A stretch of 64,000 nt of DNA from Protula sp. h YS-2021 (Eukaryota; Annelida; Polychaeta; Sabellida; Serpulidae). The notes beneath the pieces are model-generated. The model was given only the letters and a program-made list of their open reading frames with translations, was not told the origin of the DNA and made no database searches. Location of the stretch: positions 47,811,256 to 47,875,255 of the forward strand of contig OX457026.1 of the NCBI GenBank assembly GCA_949752745.1. Direction: 5' to 3'. The position numbers and the translations under genes were made by a program. Positions 28,869-42,355 of the stretch are shown here, in pieces (the stretch's first letter is position 1; each line of letters begins with the position of its first letter).

Positions 28869-30796
28869 CTGGAGTGTGCATCGACTATTAGGATAAACAT
28901 ATGGCCTTGAAAAGGTCCTGCAAAATCAATGTGGATCCTTTTCCACGGCTGACTGGGCCATTCCCAGGGGTGCACTGTAGCTTTTGTTGGAGCTTTGCTT
29001 ATCTCTAAGCAGCTCGGGCACATTTTAGCTTGTGTTTCGATATCTCTGTCGATATTAGGCCACCAAATGTACGATCTAGCCAATTTTTTCATTTTCACCA
29101 TACCAGGATGGGCACTATGGAGTTCTTGCAGGAATGCTCTCTGGAACTTTTCCGGAATAACCACTCTGTTTCCAATGAGCAGACACTCTTGTGGAATAGA
29201 TAATTCTGATTCATGTGAATGATTAGGAGACAGATCTTCTTCAACTTTACCGGGCCAGCCATTTCTTGTGAATTCGAAAACTCTAGACAATACCTGGTCT
29301 TTTGACGTTGTCTGGGCAATCTGTTTGAATGAAATCGGAAAGTTGTCGAGTAGGGCAGCGTAGAATATTGCTCTCTCTCCTGACGAATTTTTCTGGCTTA
29401 CCGGAAGGGGTAGTCTACTTAACCCGTCAGCGTTGGCGTGTTCACTTGTCTTTCTGTATTCAATTTCATAATTATAGCCAGTAAGAAAAATGGCGTATCT
29501 TTGCATCCGCGAAGCCGTAGTTGTTGAAATACCTTTTTTGGGATTGAAGATCGAAACCAGAACTTTGCAGTCGGTAACTAGAGTAAATTTTCGGGCAAAC
29601 AGGTACATGTTAAATTTCTTGATGCTCCAAATGATGCTGAGGGCCTCTCGATCGATTTGCGAGTAATTTTGCTCAGCTTTTGACAATGTTCGGGATGCAA
29701 AACTAATGGGGCATTCGCTTCCATCTGGATAGATATGCGAAATAACTCCAGAAATACCTTTTGATGATGCGTCACAGTGCAGTCGAAGCGGCAGTTTCGG
29801 ATCATAATGTGCTAAAACAAGATCAGATGTGATGAGATCCTTCGTTTTCTTAAAAGCTGTTTTACAGGAGTCTGTCCATAGCCATTTCTGATTTTTGTGG
29901 AGCAACTGATGCAATGGATGTAGTATCGTAGACAAGTTGGGTAGGAAGCGGTGGTAATAGTTCACCAGGGCGACCCAGCTTCGTAATTCAGAAACATTTC
30001 TTGGAGCTGGCGCATCTGTCACTGCCTTGACTTTCGAATCGGTCTTGTGGATTCCGTCTTTGTCGACGATGTGAGCACAAAATTCAATGGAATCTTTGAA
30101 AAACTCACACTTGTTTGGGTTGACTTTAAGGCCGTATTCTATTAATCGCTGAAAGACTTTCTCGAGGGTACATAGGTGATCATTATCGTCTGAACCGGTG
30201 ATTATCATGTCATTCAAAATACACTGCACGTTTTTGATACCTTTTAAAACCTGTTCAATTGCGCGTTGCCAAATAGAAGCAGCTGGGGAAATACCATACG
30301 CCAGTCGATTAAAAACAAAAAGTCCTTTCTGTGTGTTGATGGTCAGGTATTTTCTCGATTCTTCGTCCACTACCATTTGAAGATACGCCGTTTTGAGGTC
30401 TATCTTTGAAAATTTCTCTCCACCTGCCAATGTTGCTAACATGCTCTCAATAGTAGGCAATGGGTACGAGTCAACATTGAGCTGTGGGTTGACAGTGACC
30501 TTAAAATCGCCACATATCCTAACAGAACCGTCCTTCTTCAGAATTGGGACAATGGGAGCAGCCCAATCACTCCACTCTACCGGTGATAGGATCCCTTTAC
30601 TCACCATGTTGTCCAGCTCCTTGTCGACCTTGCCTCTCAATGCGAACGGTGCTTGTCTGGGTTTACAAAATTTAGGGGTAACTCCTTCTTTGAGATGTAA
30701 CTTCGCAGTTATACCTTTTAGCTCACCCAGTTCTTTGCCGAAACACTCACTGTACTTTTCCAGAAGATGGTCTAATTTCTTCTTACCTCGAGCCAT
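28721..30796 (-). pseudogene. Ty3/gypsy RT-RNaseH-integrase (N-terminal half)
   Basis: A long frame with KCRQAPFALRGKV-like lead-in (read as FCKPRQAPFALRGKV), RICGDFKVTVN, FSKIDLKTAYLQM, LAYGISPAASIWQ, then the active-site box ILND at about 30,207-30,218. The usual Y-x-D-D is replaced by L-N-D there, losing one catalytic Asp. RNase H (LHCDASSKGISGVI, FTLVTDCKVL, HANADGLSRL) and the integrase zinc domain (H-x(3)-HPGMVKMK ... CPSCLE) follow, then the first catalytic Asp (HIDFAGPF). It is organised like common invertebrate 'K02A2.6-like' gypsy pol. The frame is lost near 28,800. Confidence 0.88.
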
Positions 30797-31015
30797 CCGT
30801 ATGGACTTGATTTCGTGCCAGTTTAATTTGATGTGTCGGAGCCAATCTCTACCGATATTATCGAAAGCGCAGATCCTGTATCAAGCTCCATTTTGATCAT
30901 TTTACCGTTTATTTTAGGACTGATCGTAATGGACGCACATTTCTTCTCGCTATTGTTGTTTACATCGCAAACAACTTCCGTGTAGCCGAGATCTGAACAG
31001 GAAGTGCTGCCGAGT
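30797..31015 (-). pseudogene. Ty3/gypsy aspartic protease fragment
   Basis: Minus-strand reading shows a short beta segment, then MELDTGSALSIIS with the DTG catalytic triad at about 30,877-30,890. Almost at once comes a DWLRHIKLNWHEIK-like segment that normally stands well downstream, at the protease-RT junction. About 60 residues are therefore missing by internal deletion, with a frameshift. No gag or zinc knuckle is recognisable beyond 31,015, so the element is truncated at its 5' end. Confidence 0.7.
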
Positions 31016-32411
31016 TGCCAGGTCTCTACTCACTAGAATTGTTCATAGCAGCAGAGATGATAATTAAAAGCTGAGTTCTTTGTTGCAGGCCACTCGATCA
31101 CTACCTATCCCAAGAATAACGGAAAACAGAAGGGTGGATTTTCAAAGAGTCACAACAACGGCCTTAAGGAAAGATGACTCGGCTATATTCAAATATGTTA
31201 AACCAATAGACTGGTTTTCCTCTGTCACTTACATTTATCTAAATCTACTGTTTCTTAACATTTTGTTTCATATAGACGGTATTTTTCTAAGGATACGAAC
31301 ACTATGGATCTGCAGTCTGATTGCGTTTCTTAACTCCTTTTCTAGCCCTAGAGCTGGACTGTTCTAACTGCGACAAAAAGTTTATTTCTATTGCATGGAA
31401 ACCATTTACCAGTGGGGAAACCCACCAAAAAGTGGACAGCATTAACTAGGCTTTCACACCTAAAAGCTCGTTTTAAGAAATAAAAGACTAGTTTTGACTA
31501 GACTTTCGGCACCTTAAGTGCCTCCGCTGCGTATTATTTTATCTTTGTGTGTTGTTCAACTGGTCAGTCAAGGAAAGATGCAGTCTAAAATACAGTTTAC
31601 TCAAAACGTTCCTACTATTTGATTGAGTTCATTGGACCGTATTTTGCCTGTTTCTGTTTCTGTTTCTGTTGGAAGCGCAATTCAGTTATTCTGACATCGG
31701 GGCTGCATGAAAACAGCGGTCTAAGACTCTTAAATTTTAAAGATAAATGAAACATTGTATTAGAAATTTAATCTCCCCAATTTTAAAAAAATTATAAAAG
31801 AGTAGAAACAATTTAACGAGACACGTCTATTAAATTCGGAAGTAATTTACTCAGAAGTAATGAAACGAGCAACTTATTTCAGGGTTCACAAAGAAAACTG
31901 TTTTGATAGGCGGTGATTGCATTCTCATTATGCTATCAAGCAGCTTAACAAGAATGAACTGTTTGCACACTGATGTATCTAAATGAAAATGCTGACTTGG
32001 TTCGATTGTAAATTCCTAAACAGAAAACAGAGGCAATGAAGTTGCAATTCTTACCATGTCAGTTACTTTATGCCAATTCCTTTGCAGTTTAACATTGAAA
32101 AAAAAACGTGCTACTTGAATACCAGACTATTAACAAAACTTTATTTTCATTAAGTGGAAGTAGAAAAATAAAGATTTTATAGCAACAACATCCAGAAGCA
32201 ATATAAGAAAAAAGAAACACAAATAAAACTAATACAAGCTTTGAAACTGCGGGTAAGGAAAATGAGGTAAGGTGAGTTTCCCTTCTTTAATGTGCAGAAA
32301 GTCCAGTTAATGAAAGTATTTTCCTAGGATCGAAGACCAACTACCAAACGAGACCTATCGAAAACCAAGTATCAGGCAAATGCACAAATGCCAAAGGAAC
32401 TCACCACATGA

Positions 32412-32485
<74 letters not shown>

Positions 32486-34500
32486 TATTTTATTAACCAC
32501 TCAAAACATAAACCTGGTGTTATAACTATGTTTGGCATGTATAATAAATTGGCGTGTTAATTCTTTGTGAAGAGATTTGCGGAGGGCTACGTGATATGTC
32601 TAGGATTTATCATTTCCGACCAGGTGGTTTATATACGTGGCTGGTGGTCACTGCGGGGGCATTCAGCCTCAAAAAGCCAAATTTTTGTGCCTGATTTTTC
32701 GGAGATTTTACATTCTTGTTTTGACTATTTTGTTGAGTTTCTGGTTGAATATGACACAAAGTCTCGCAACAATCGAAATGATAAACAAACATTTATTACA
32801 CCTGGTGTAAACGCCACATTTGTCCTGAATATATGGGGTCAACGTTTATTTTCTAATTGACCATTTATTGCCAATTTAGAGTGTTATTTGTCTTAAATAT
32901 TATGTAAGCAACAGATTAATCTCGTAGAATGTCAGTAACAGAGATTAACCCGGGTATTAAGTTATTAACGACTCGTTATAGCGAATTTGTCTTGCTTATT
33001 TTGTAATTATTGAAATGGCAACAAGGTGATAACTTGTTCATTTTAAAGAGGTTGCTATGTGTGATGATGTCAGCTCCAGAACGTCTTACTCTAAGTTTGC
33101 GATAGGAAAGAGGGAAATCGAAATAGCTTACAGAACATGAAAGAGGGAAATCGAAATAACGTACAGACCAGTAGTTAAGTGAAGGAAATACAAAGGAAGA
33201 AAGAAGGAAATACAGATCACTTCGGTGATGTCAGGAAGTATTAGGAAAAAAAAGGAAAAAGGCTGTAGAGTTGGAGATTTTAATGGTCATAAAATACGGT
33301 AAGAATTAAGACTACATACTAGGTTAATTATTCATTGTCTCCCCAGCGTTCGCGAGTTTATTAACGTTTCATGAAACATCGCTCTATTGATAGATCATTA
33401 ATAATAAAAGTAACTTCTATAGTAAATTGTCTTACAATAATTGAATTATTTTGTACTGGTGTTAAATACACATGCATCAAGAATATTTTCGATTTGAACA
33501 ATTTCTGATAGTTATTTTGTTGTTGCAATTTGTCTATAATTTTGTTGATTTTCAGTTAATCGCGATGTACTGCCGATGCTAGATGCGCATTACGTATAAG
33601 AGCCAATAAAAATAGAAAAAAAACAGAAGGAACTGTTTCTCTGACTGTAATTTGATTTACCCATAAGGTATTTTAAAAAGGATTTTTCTTATTTCTCTTC
33701 TAAGGTTAAAGCTGGTGAGATTTGCTAATGAAGAGAATGTAAAGTATATGAATACTATTTTCCTTTCGGTAGAGGGAGTAGAAATAGGTTTGTATGGTAC
33801 AATGTAAACATAAGAAAAAACCTCTCCTTCCACAACTTTTCGATGACTAAGCATAGCTGCGTTCATCAGTCAATGTGATGACGTAGACCATGAAATGTCA
33901 AAATCAATCGATGGAAATGGGAAAACAAAAACAATTATATTTTGAGGACATTAAATGAACCCTACTTCGCTGTCTTATTTTATTATTTAATATAACACTC
34001 AGACTCAGCTCTGCTCAGCGCAAACTTGTGAAGGGAGGAGGCTTTTTTCTGTTTATATTGCACCATACAGGCCGGAAGCTACTACAGGAAACTATTAACA
34101 GAGGTTTAGTGTATGCATGCGCCAGCAGGCAGCAGTGTGGAGAATCGCTCTCGATCTTTAAGTGAATTTTAGTAGGAAATCTTTCGAGTTTTCTGACAAA
34201 AGTTACACAAGTAAAAGCATAAAGGGAATACGAATATTGAACTTGTTCGAAAGAGTCCGGTTAATGAAAAACAAACGCACATTGAAACTTTGAGTGATCA
34301 GTGAACAGAACTTTTGGGACACAGATTGGATTAACTTCAAATCAATAAATATGTGTATTCCGGTATTCAATGTGCATGAACCACCGTATTGCACTGTCAA
34401 AAGAGGTAAAATTAGACGCATTAGAACTGTTATAAGTAATAGGGAATCGGGTGCACCTAAAGATCATGTTCGGCGAAAGGAATGATTCAAACCTAGTTCA
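31016..34500. other. Long stretch without a supported gene; (AT)n at 32,414-32,482
   Basis: AT-rich DNA with stop codons in all frames and only short chance frames. A clean (AT)n microsatellite of about 34 units lies at 32,414-32,482. The last few hundred bases may be the 5' leader of the LINE that follows. Confidence 0.6.
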
Positions 34501-36393
34501 GATTATTGGATCGAAATACAAAAGCCTGAATCAAGCGAAATTGCTATTTTGAATGCAAGGTCTCTTAAGTCTAAAGTGGATATGATTAAGCAAATTATTA
34601 CTGAGGATAACATCCACATTTTAGGTTTAACCGAAACATGGCTTAAAGAGAATGACGCGTATATTCCTAATGAAATATACCCAGATGGCTTTACACTTCT
34701 ACGCGGATAGGTTAGATCGCCCCGAAGGTGGCGTTGCCCTATTATGCAACGATTCTTTCAAGCCAAAGATCATCGACTGCAGTTGGTTTTTATCGTTTGA
34801 GCATATTCTTGTTCAATTTCAAGAGGGATCTAATTGGCTCCGAATTCTTGTAATCTAACGACCTCCGAACAGCGTAAATGAAGTTTTTATCACAGAATTC
34901 ACATCACTCCTGGAGGACATTGCTTTACCGGGTGCGCCCTTAGTTCTCTGTGATGACTTCAATAATCATTAGGATAATAAGGACAACCCATTCACATAGC
35001 AGTTTCGTGAAACGCTATATGCTTTTGGTTTATCGCAACACGTATAAGAGAAAACCCACTCGGAAGGTCATATACTGCACCTACTCATTTCCCGTGATCG
35101 TGACTCACTCGAAATAAGCAGGGTAAGCATCGATGACCGAATATCCGATCACAATTTAGTTAGCTGTTATTTGTCCTTTCCAGTCCCAGTGAGACAGAAG
35201 TGCTATGTCTCATGCCGTGACATCAGGCCCATCCAGATTAAATACCTTAGGGACTCACTTCTTGATAGCAACTTGCTAAAGCAATATCATCGAATGGACC
35301 TCAACTTCTTAGTCGAGTCTTATGACTCGAAATTGAGGGCATTGTTGGATAGTTATGCACCCCTTATCGTCAAGTGTCTTCCTGATCTCAGGCGCGATCC
35401 ATGGTATGCCCAGGATATCTCGGAGGCACAATGGGTCAGCAGATGTCATGAAAGGCAGTTTCAAAAGTATTGACAAAAAGCGAATCGGGATGCATATGAT
35501 TAAAGTTTTAGCGCATGGCGTAACAAACTTCAAAATGCAAAATCAGATTACCTCTCCGGTCTCATTTCAAAGAACCGCAATGACTCAAAAACACTGTTTA
35601 GATCGATGAACACTGTCATGCATAGGTCCAGATCGAACCCTCTTTCTGAATGCAGTTCCTCGAACCAGCTTGCTGATCAATTCCGTTCCTTTTTAAGACG
35701 AAAGTCGATCGCATTCGAGAGGATTTTGATGAGGACATCGCTGGCGCTTTTGAATTTGATGGTACTACTATTGAGACCCCACTTCGTGCGTTTGAACCGG
35801 TTGCAGATGCTGAAACTGAACTAATTCTCGAGAAATCGGCCGATAAATGTTGCAAATCAGACCCAATACTAACCTCAATTTTGAAACAATGTTCTGACCC
35901 AATTTCGAGAATAGTTAATCTTTATCTGCAGACGTCATCTGCGCAAGAAATATACAAACGCGCGTTAGTAACTCCCCTGCGAAAGAAACCTAATTTAGAC
36001 AGAACGCTTAGCAATTACAGACCTGTCTCCAATCTACCCTTTGTAAACAAAATTATGGCCTTTGGGAGATCTTGCAATCAGCCTACAAGCATGGACTTAG
36101 AACTGAAACCGCTTTAACCATAGTGTACGACGACATCTGCACAAGTCTAAATAACAATAATTTAGTTTTTATGGCCATGCTCGACCTCACAACTCTTACG
36201 TTACGTATATCGTCTTTTGAAGAGTCCTACCAAACAGAGTCAGTTAAGCATCCCATGCACAGTATACGGGTGGTTGCGGAGTGGATGCAAAAAATAAACT
36301 CAAGCTCAACCCTATTAAAACGGAATTTATAGTCATTGCTAGCAAAAGGAACGCAAACAAGGTGGTCCCAAGCATACTAAACCTTGTGATAGT

Positions 36394-37031
36394 GTGACTG
36401 AGTGTTACGTGAATGTCCGCAACCTAGGAGTCACAATGGACTCGCATCTGGAAATGCAGTTTCACGTGTCCAATATCCGTAGATTGTGTGACTACTACAC
36501 TGGCTGGATTACGGGAATTAAACCATTTCTCCCCGAAAATGATGCCAAAATGCTCGTACATGCATTGGTCATATCGAGACTTGATTACTTCAACAGTGTG
36601 TATCATGGCCTACCTAAGCACGCGATACATGGTCTACAGCTGATAATGAACGACGCGAATTAGAAGGAATTGGGTGGAACCGTGACATTAGTACAACGGA
36701 TAATTTGAAAGAGCTTCACTGGTTATCTATATCTGAAAGATCGAAATTCAAGATTCTTACACTCGTGTTCATATGCCTGGACAGTACTGCTCCTCAATAT
36801 ATGGCAGACCTTATATCGATGCGTCCACAACCTCTGCGGTGCCCCCGAGGATATTACAATCTCCAACTAGTGGTTCCAAGGAGCAAAAACAGATACGGCG
36901 ACCGTTCCTTCCGCGTTTCGGCTCCAACACTTTGGAACTCACTGCCCTACCGAATCCGAAACAATGCCAGTCTCGAATCTTTCCAGCGTTCCTTAAAAAC
37001 AGTCTTATTCAAAAAGTATTATGAGGTTTAG
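36394..37031 (+). pseudogene. LINE RT C-terminal region
   Basis: Best preserved part of the LINE, in two overlapping pieces (36,394-36,663 and 36,705-37,031). It contains the RLDYFNSVYHGLP motif and the terminal WLSI/FKILTLVF/PLRCPRG/SFRVSAPTLWNSLP/LKTVLF series typical of the CR1/L2 group. A short frameshift separates the pieces near 36,665. Confidence 0.8.
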
Positions 37032-37215
37032 TCTTAAATTTATTTATGACTGTTGTCTTAGTCTGAGCACTTTTAGCAGTATTATGTATTTAATTATTTG
37101 TCTTACAATTATTCTTATTTTTAGAACTACATCTTTTTTAGTTGATTTGTTCGTATTTTTATTAATCTTGCTATATTGTCCGCTTAGACTAGCAAGCGGT
37201 ATATAAATGACGCGT

Positions 37216-37302
<87 letters not shown>
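37216..37302. repeat. (TAA)n tail of the LINE
   Basis: 29 TAA units, as usual at the 3' end of CR1/L2-like elements. The poly-Asn frame through it is meaningless. From 37,303 to 38,946 no supported gene. Confidence 0.95.
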
Positions 37303-38950
37303 CTTTATCTAATAAGCAAAAGAATCACTTCATGTGTCCCACAGACTAGTACAAAAAGGTTCAAACGGCGTCCTTTTTCTTATAATTTATATAAAATACC
37401 AATCCCATAAGTGGACGGTCTATTCTTTGAGCGTGTTTGTATTCGTTGCTGTGACAGAAGAGAGCTGGTCAAGAGTGTTGTTCTGTGGAGAGTGTGGCGT
37501 ATTTTTGTTGTGTCATACTTTCCTTGTTCTGTGCAGCACGCTTGTTGCACAGAACAGCAAAGCATGCCCTCAGATGCGCGCCAACATCCTGTACGTGCTT
37601 TTGTTATTCCATACAGAAGTTATTTCTGTATTTTCCAATCGCTATTATAACATGCCTTCTCCAATTAAAAAGTGGAATAACAGTAATTCCGCTACTGTTT
37701 AATAATTTACTTCAAAGAATAATCGCCTCCTCAACGATTTCAATTTAATTAGAATCACCGAAAAAGTGGCATTTCAATCTTTGTGTGAAATGTGGAAGGT
37801 CGCATTTATGAATACGAAAACAGCAAATAAAATGTAATGCTACATTAAGGCATTTTTAGTGAAAATCAACAATAGTAAGAATAACAATAAGCATTTGTTT
37901 CGACATAAAAATAATTAGGCATACCTTCTAATCCGGAAAGGAAGAAAATCTCCAACTTTTCTCAGATAAGCCAAACTATGGTTAGCTCGTGTGACCTCTG
38001 ACTTTGTATCTCAATGTCAAGACTCAAGCTGCCATTTTACTCTCTACTTGAAACGTGCATATAAGTATTCGATGCATTAGAAAACTTACCACGCATCTAT
38101 AATCTGTCGATGGCGGCATTTCCGGAGTGTCTGAACGACAGGCCGGACTTCGGAGAAAACCCATAGCTCACAAAGTAAAAAGGAAAAATAAACCTCTCTT
38201 CCTTCAGCACTTCTGCGCCTCATTACTCGCGAGGGCACAGTGCTGATTATGCAAGTCTTTTCAGGGAGAAGCAGCCGCACAGCCCTACAAGAAGAGACCA
38301 GTCACCGCAAATGCCATCGCGTACAGACAGATATACCGCGTTTACAGTATTGCACTAGACCCTGTGCAGATTTGCCAACGCTTCCAACACTTGCTCGGAA
38401 AAGCACTCAGAATATCTCCACTGAAAATAGCATCGCGCCTTTATCCCACTTTCCACCAAATTTCGAATTGTAAGCAGCCTTAAGAAGAGAATAAGGATAA
38501 AGAATTCCATTTAGATAAGCTTTCAAAAATTAACATGAAACCATTTTAACCCTGTGAGGCAGCTAATAGCGGCGCGGCGGACAGCAAATTTAGGGATACA
38601 ATGGAGGGAGAAACAAGGAAAGAATTGCAGCTAGGCCGCTACATAACTGTGCAGCAGAAACCAACCATTATGTCTCCTATATCTTCGCTGTTGTGGTGCG
38701 TAACATATTATGTGATATCAAAATCAAATGCCGTTTCCAGTTTACATTGATTTCGAGTGCTACAATGATTCTGCTGAGAAAAACTCCGGTTGGACAAAGT
38801 CTAACCAGGAGAAGGGTTCGAAAGAACAGTCACCCACTTAGTGGGTGTTCATCCCTCACGAAGCTACTGGAGTCTTCAGCAAAGGCAAGGTTAATGTAAC
38901 GGCACGATCCCGATCAGTCTAAGGTTGATGAGCAGTCTCCAGATAGCCCT

Positions 38951-39779
38951 TGTAAAAAGGGTGCTTCAAATCGTATGTATTAATAGCTAAAAGTCGGTCT
39001 AGTTTAGCTTTGCATTATTTTTGAACCCATCAAGGCACATTGATGTATATATGACAGCTGTGTGTGTTATTGCAATTTTAATGGACCTTTCCCTTCCGAG
39101 CGTTGACAGCATTATGAGAGGCAATGATATGAGCTGACAAAAGGTCATTAAACAACCATCTAAATTCTGAAGTTATGGGACAGAACACCCAAAAATAGTA
39201 TCGATTGAATTGGTTCTGTCAAACATAGATCAGGAAACCCATTTATAACAATCATTAAATGTCATCCTAAATCCCAGGAAGATGTCGAAAACAAAACTAT
39301 AAATTTCCGTCCCTAGACGTGAGGAATTTTGGCACGGATGCCCCTGGAAATTGTGACGTTTCGGCTCTTCCGCCCCCTCCCCAGTATAAGGCTGTTCCCC
39401 GCCGCAGCACCTTAGTTGGATCTCAGTTTTGATTTTTGGGCTACCAAAGTTTGGAAACCACCAACTCACTTTCGCTGACAGCTCGCTCGTGATCATAACC
39501 TAGAATTGCACAATTTTAAGAAATCTTCTGGGAAACCTGAAGTCGAACCAATGAAGAAAGAAATCAATGTAAAAGCGAAGTACTAAAGAACCACTATACG
39601 ATGTTATAAATTTATCATGAAGACGCATTACGTTTGGCATAGTTGACTACAAAAATAATAAAATATTGTAACTTTTATTCATACGTCAAAAGTAGCGCAG
39701 TAAAAATCAACCTAGAATATAAGGACTTCTCATTTAATTTTATCCGACCAACCGAAGATCCCGATCTAATTATGTTACA
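38951..39779 (+). repeat. Left LTR of the env-bearing gypsy element
   Basis: Begins TGTAAAAAGGGTGCTTC and ends TGTTACA. It is homologous along its length to 45,722-46,531 with many substitutions and small indels. A primer-binding-site-like TGGTGCCGTGACC follows at 39,786. Confidence 0.85.
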
Positions 39780-39873
39780 AATTTATGGTGCCGTGACCAA
39801 GATGGTCAACTAATGGTCAACAAATAATAAAAAAAGTGAATTTTCCGACAACTTAGAAAAATAATAGTCTTCG

Positions 39874-40620
39874 TTGATCACGGGCGGCTGGAAAATAGCC
39901 GAGGACCACGGAAGACAGCTACAAACCCAGTTGCCAGACGCAAAGACCCAAAGCCCAGCTGTAAGACGCAAGGACACGAAGCCCAGCTGTCAGACCGATA
40001 GAAGAGGAGCAGAAAAGCCACCGGAACCTAAAGGAATCACTCTCCACACAAAATCACCCCGGAAAAGAAAGAAAATGGACATCTGATGGCAGGCCGATCT
40101 GTCTCTATTGTGACATCCCCGGACATGTGTTGAAGGAATGCAGAAAACGCAAATCTCATTATCAACCAACCGCATTATCAAAACAGAGAAACTAAAAGCG
40201 TCCAGTATCGCGCGGCAGAACTCGACGCTGGACATAAACCACAGTTCTGCAAGTACTGATCAACAAAATACTAAAATGTGTCCACTCAAAATTGGAAAAA
40301 TGAATATACATGCTTTACTTGATACTGGTGCAGATGCATGCCTTATTTCGGCACAACCTTTTCAAAAGCTACCAAAAACCATGAAATCATTACTAGAAAA
40401 ACACACAAACATACGTTTAAATAGTGTCATAGGACAGGAACTTAAGATCCTAGGCAAAATAAACCTATGCTTAAAAATTGGCAGAAAAACTCTGACTTTT
40501 CGTTTATTGTTGCGCATATAGGAAGACCAATGATTCTTGGAAGTGATTTCTTGGCAGACCACAATATTATGTGGGACTTCCAAGAACGAACGCTTAATAT
40601 AGGGAGGTTGTTTTGTTGAC
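39874..40620 (+). pseudogene. Gag end (zinc knuckle) and aspartic protease
   Basis: After a Pro/Lys-rich stretch there is a CCHC knuckle (CLYCDIPGHVLKEC, 40,100-40,141) typical of nucleocapsid. Next comes a retropepsin with LLDTGADACLIS (DTG at 40,321-40,329) and, after a frameshift near 40,515, a second conserved stretch around RPMILGSDFL. Most of the capsid part of gag is missing between the left LTR and the knuckle. Confidence 0.75.
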
Positions 40621-40859
40621 AGATAGACAAAACACATCTAATCACCACATCGACCTCGTTCGTTGCAGCTCAACAGTTCTCATGCCGCCTGTGTCTACTG
40701 TTATGATACCGTGTCATCTACCCAAAAGATCAAAGGGAGAAAAGATACTCACCCCATTAGATAATAGCCTTCTTTTCTTAGATCAACCAGGGTTATTGTC
40801 CCCAAATGCTCTAGTCAATCCAAAAGGCCCCAATGTAGTTCTCATGGTGCGAAATGACA

Positions 40860-42303
40860 CCCACGAATGTTTAAAACAAGAAAAAACAATGTCATAGCTT
40901 TGGCCAAACTTTTCCAAGAAACTTTGGCAGAAATACAGGAAATAAAAGCAAATTAAGCGGAAAATGTTGTGAAATCAGAGCCAAAAATTGACTTAGGCCA
41001 CATTTCGGAACGGGAAAGAGAACATTTTTACCATTTCCTCCAAAGAAATTCCGATATTTTCGCTGAAACCGACTTCGAATTAGGAAAATCAAACCTTGTC
41101 AAAATGACAATAGATACTGGAAATCATCCCCCCCCCCATTAAGCAAAAACCTTACAAAACTCCTTTTGCTCAAAGGCCCTAAGTGGAAAAACAACCCGAT
41201 GAAATGCTAGAAGCAAAAATTATTCGGCCAAGTACAAGCCCCTGGGTAAGCCCCATCGATAAAATCCCAAAGAAGGACGGCGGTAGACGCATGTGGGTTG
41301 AATATCGAAAGTTGAACAACATAACCCAGAAAAACTCATACCCACTTACAGATATCACAGACATACTTTCATCTCTCAATAGTGCAAAAGTGTTTTCATG
41401 CTTGGATCTCAAGAGCGGCTACTAGCAAATAGAAGTGTCTGAACCTGATAAGGAGAAAACTGCATTTGTTTGTCATCATGGTTTATTCGAATTCAATGTG
41501 TTACCCTTTGGACATTGCGCAGCCCCTCCAGTCTTACAGGAACTTATGAATAAAGTCCTCGGCGATGCTTTCGCGTATTTGGACGACATCATTGTATACT
41601 CTTCAAGTGTGGAAGAACACCACACCTGAAACACCTTGATGACATCTTTAAGCAGCTGCGAGAGGCAAATATCTGCTTAAAGCTGTCCTGATGTCACTTA
41701 ATAGTCAGGAAAATTAGTTTCCTCGGACATATTATCTCGGAAAATGGCCTAGAGCCAGATCCGGAGAAGATCGAAGTGATCAAAAACTTGAGACAACCCA
41801 CTACAGTGCGAGGTGTGCGATCATTCGTTGGAATGGTATCATACTATCGCCGCTTCGTTAATGGATTCAGTGACCTTGCGCGACCTCTTGCGCATCTCAC
41901 GAAGAAAAACGCCCGATTTGAATGGACTGCGGAGTGCGAGAGCTCTTTTCAGGCATTAAAGAACGCACTCTGTCATGCGCCTGTTCTTGCGCATCCAGAT
42001 CTGACAATGCCGTAGAAGTTGTACATGGACGCCAGTCTATACGCCGTTGGTGCTGTTCTGACCCAGGAGTTTCCGGAAGGCGAAAGAGTTATCAAATACC
42101 TTTCCAAACAACTTTCGGCTAGTAAGAAGGAATGGGGAACAATCGAGAGGAAGGCCTACGCAATTGCTCACGCAGTAAACAAGCTATATCATTACTTGCT
42201 AGGTACTCAGTTCACAGTCTACACTGACCACAAGCCCCTCCGGTCACTATTCTCACTCCTTAGAACATGCGCCCTTAGACCATCTGGATCTTACAGAAGC
42301 TGA
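40860..42303 (+). pseudogene. Reverse transcriptase and RNase H
   Basis: Gypsy RT with MLEAKIIRPSTSPWVSP, VEYRKLNNITQ, FSCLDLKSGY followed at once by an in-frame TAG (41,423-41,425), NVLPFG, and the intact YLDDIIVYS at about 41,577. After frame losses at 41,630-41,770 come the connection VRSFVGMVSYYRRF and RNase H with YMDASLYAVGAVL at about 42,022 and YTDHKPLRSL. Five or more lesions make it inactive. The order PR-RT-RH-IN is the normal Ty3/gypsy order, unlike the element at 2.6 kb. Confidence 0.85.
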
Positions 42304-42355
42304 CCTAGCTAAAGCTCAGCGTGAAGATACGGCTCTAGTTCAAATTTTTGACGCC

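Larger units (their letters stand above)
34520..37302 (+). mobile_element. Decayed CR1/L2-like non-LTR retrotransposon (LINE)
   Basis: Endonuclease traces: IAILNARSLKSK, LGLTETWLK at about 34,623, GGVALLC, then ISDHNLV near 35,150. Reverse transcriptase traces: NYRPVSNLPF at 36,015, QSAYKHGLRTETAL at 36,072, and the thumb-like block NVRNLGVTMDSHL at about 36,413. The C-terminal LHWLSI...RSKFKILTL to LWNSLPYRIR and LKTVLFKKYY ends at a TAG at 37,029-37,031. The 3' end carries a (TAA)n tail at 37,216-37,302. Several frameshifts exist. The FADD/YADD active-site segment is not found between about 36,185 and 36,290, where similarity jumps, suggesting deletion. Confidence 0.8.

Noticed and set aside
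37207..37410. Poly-asparagine frame
   Set aside because: It is the (TAA)n tail of the LINE.
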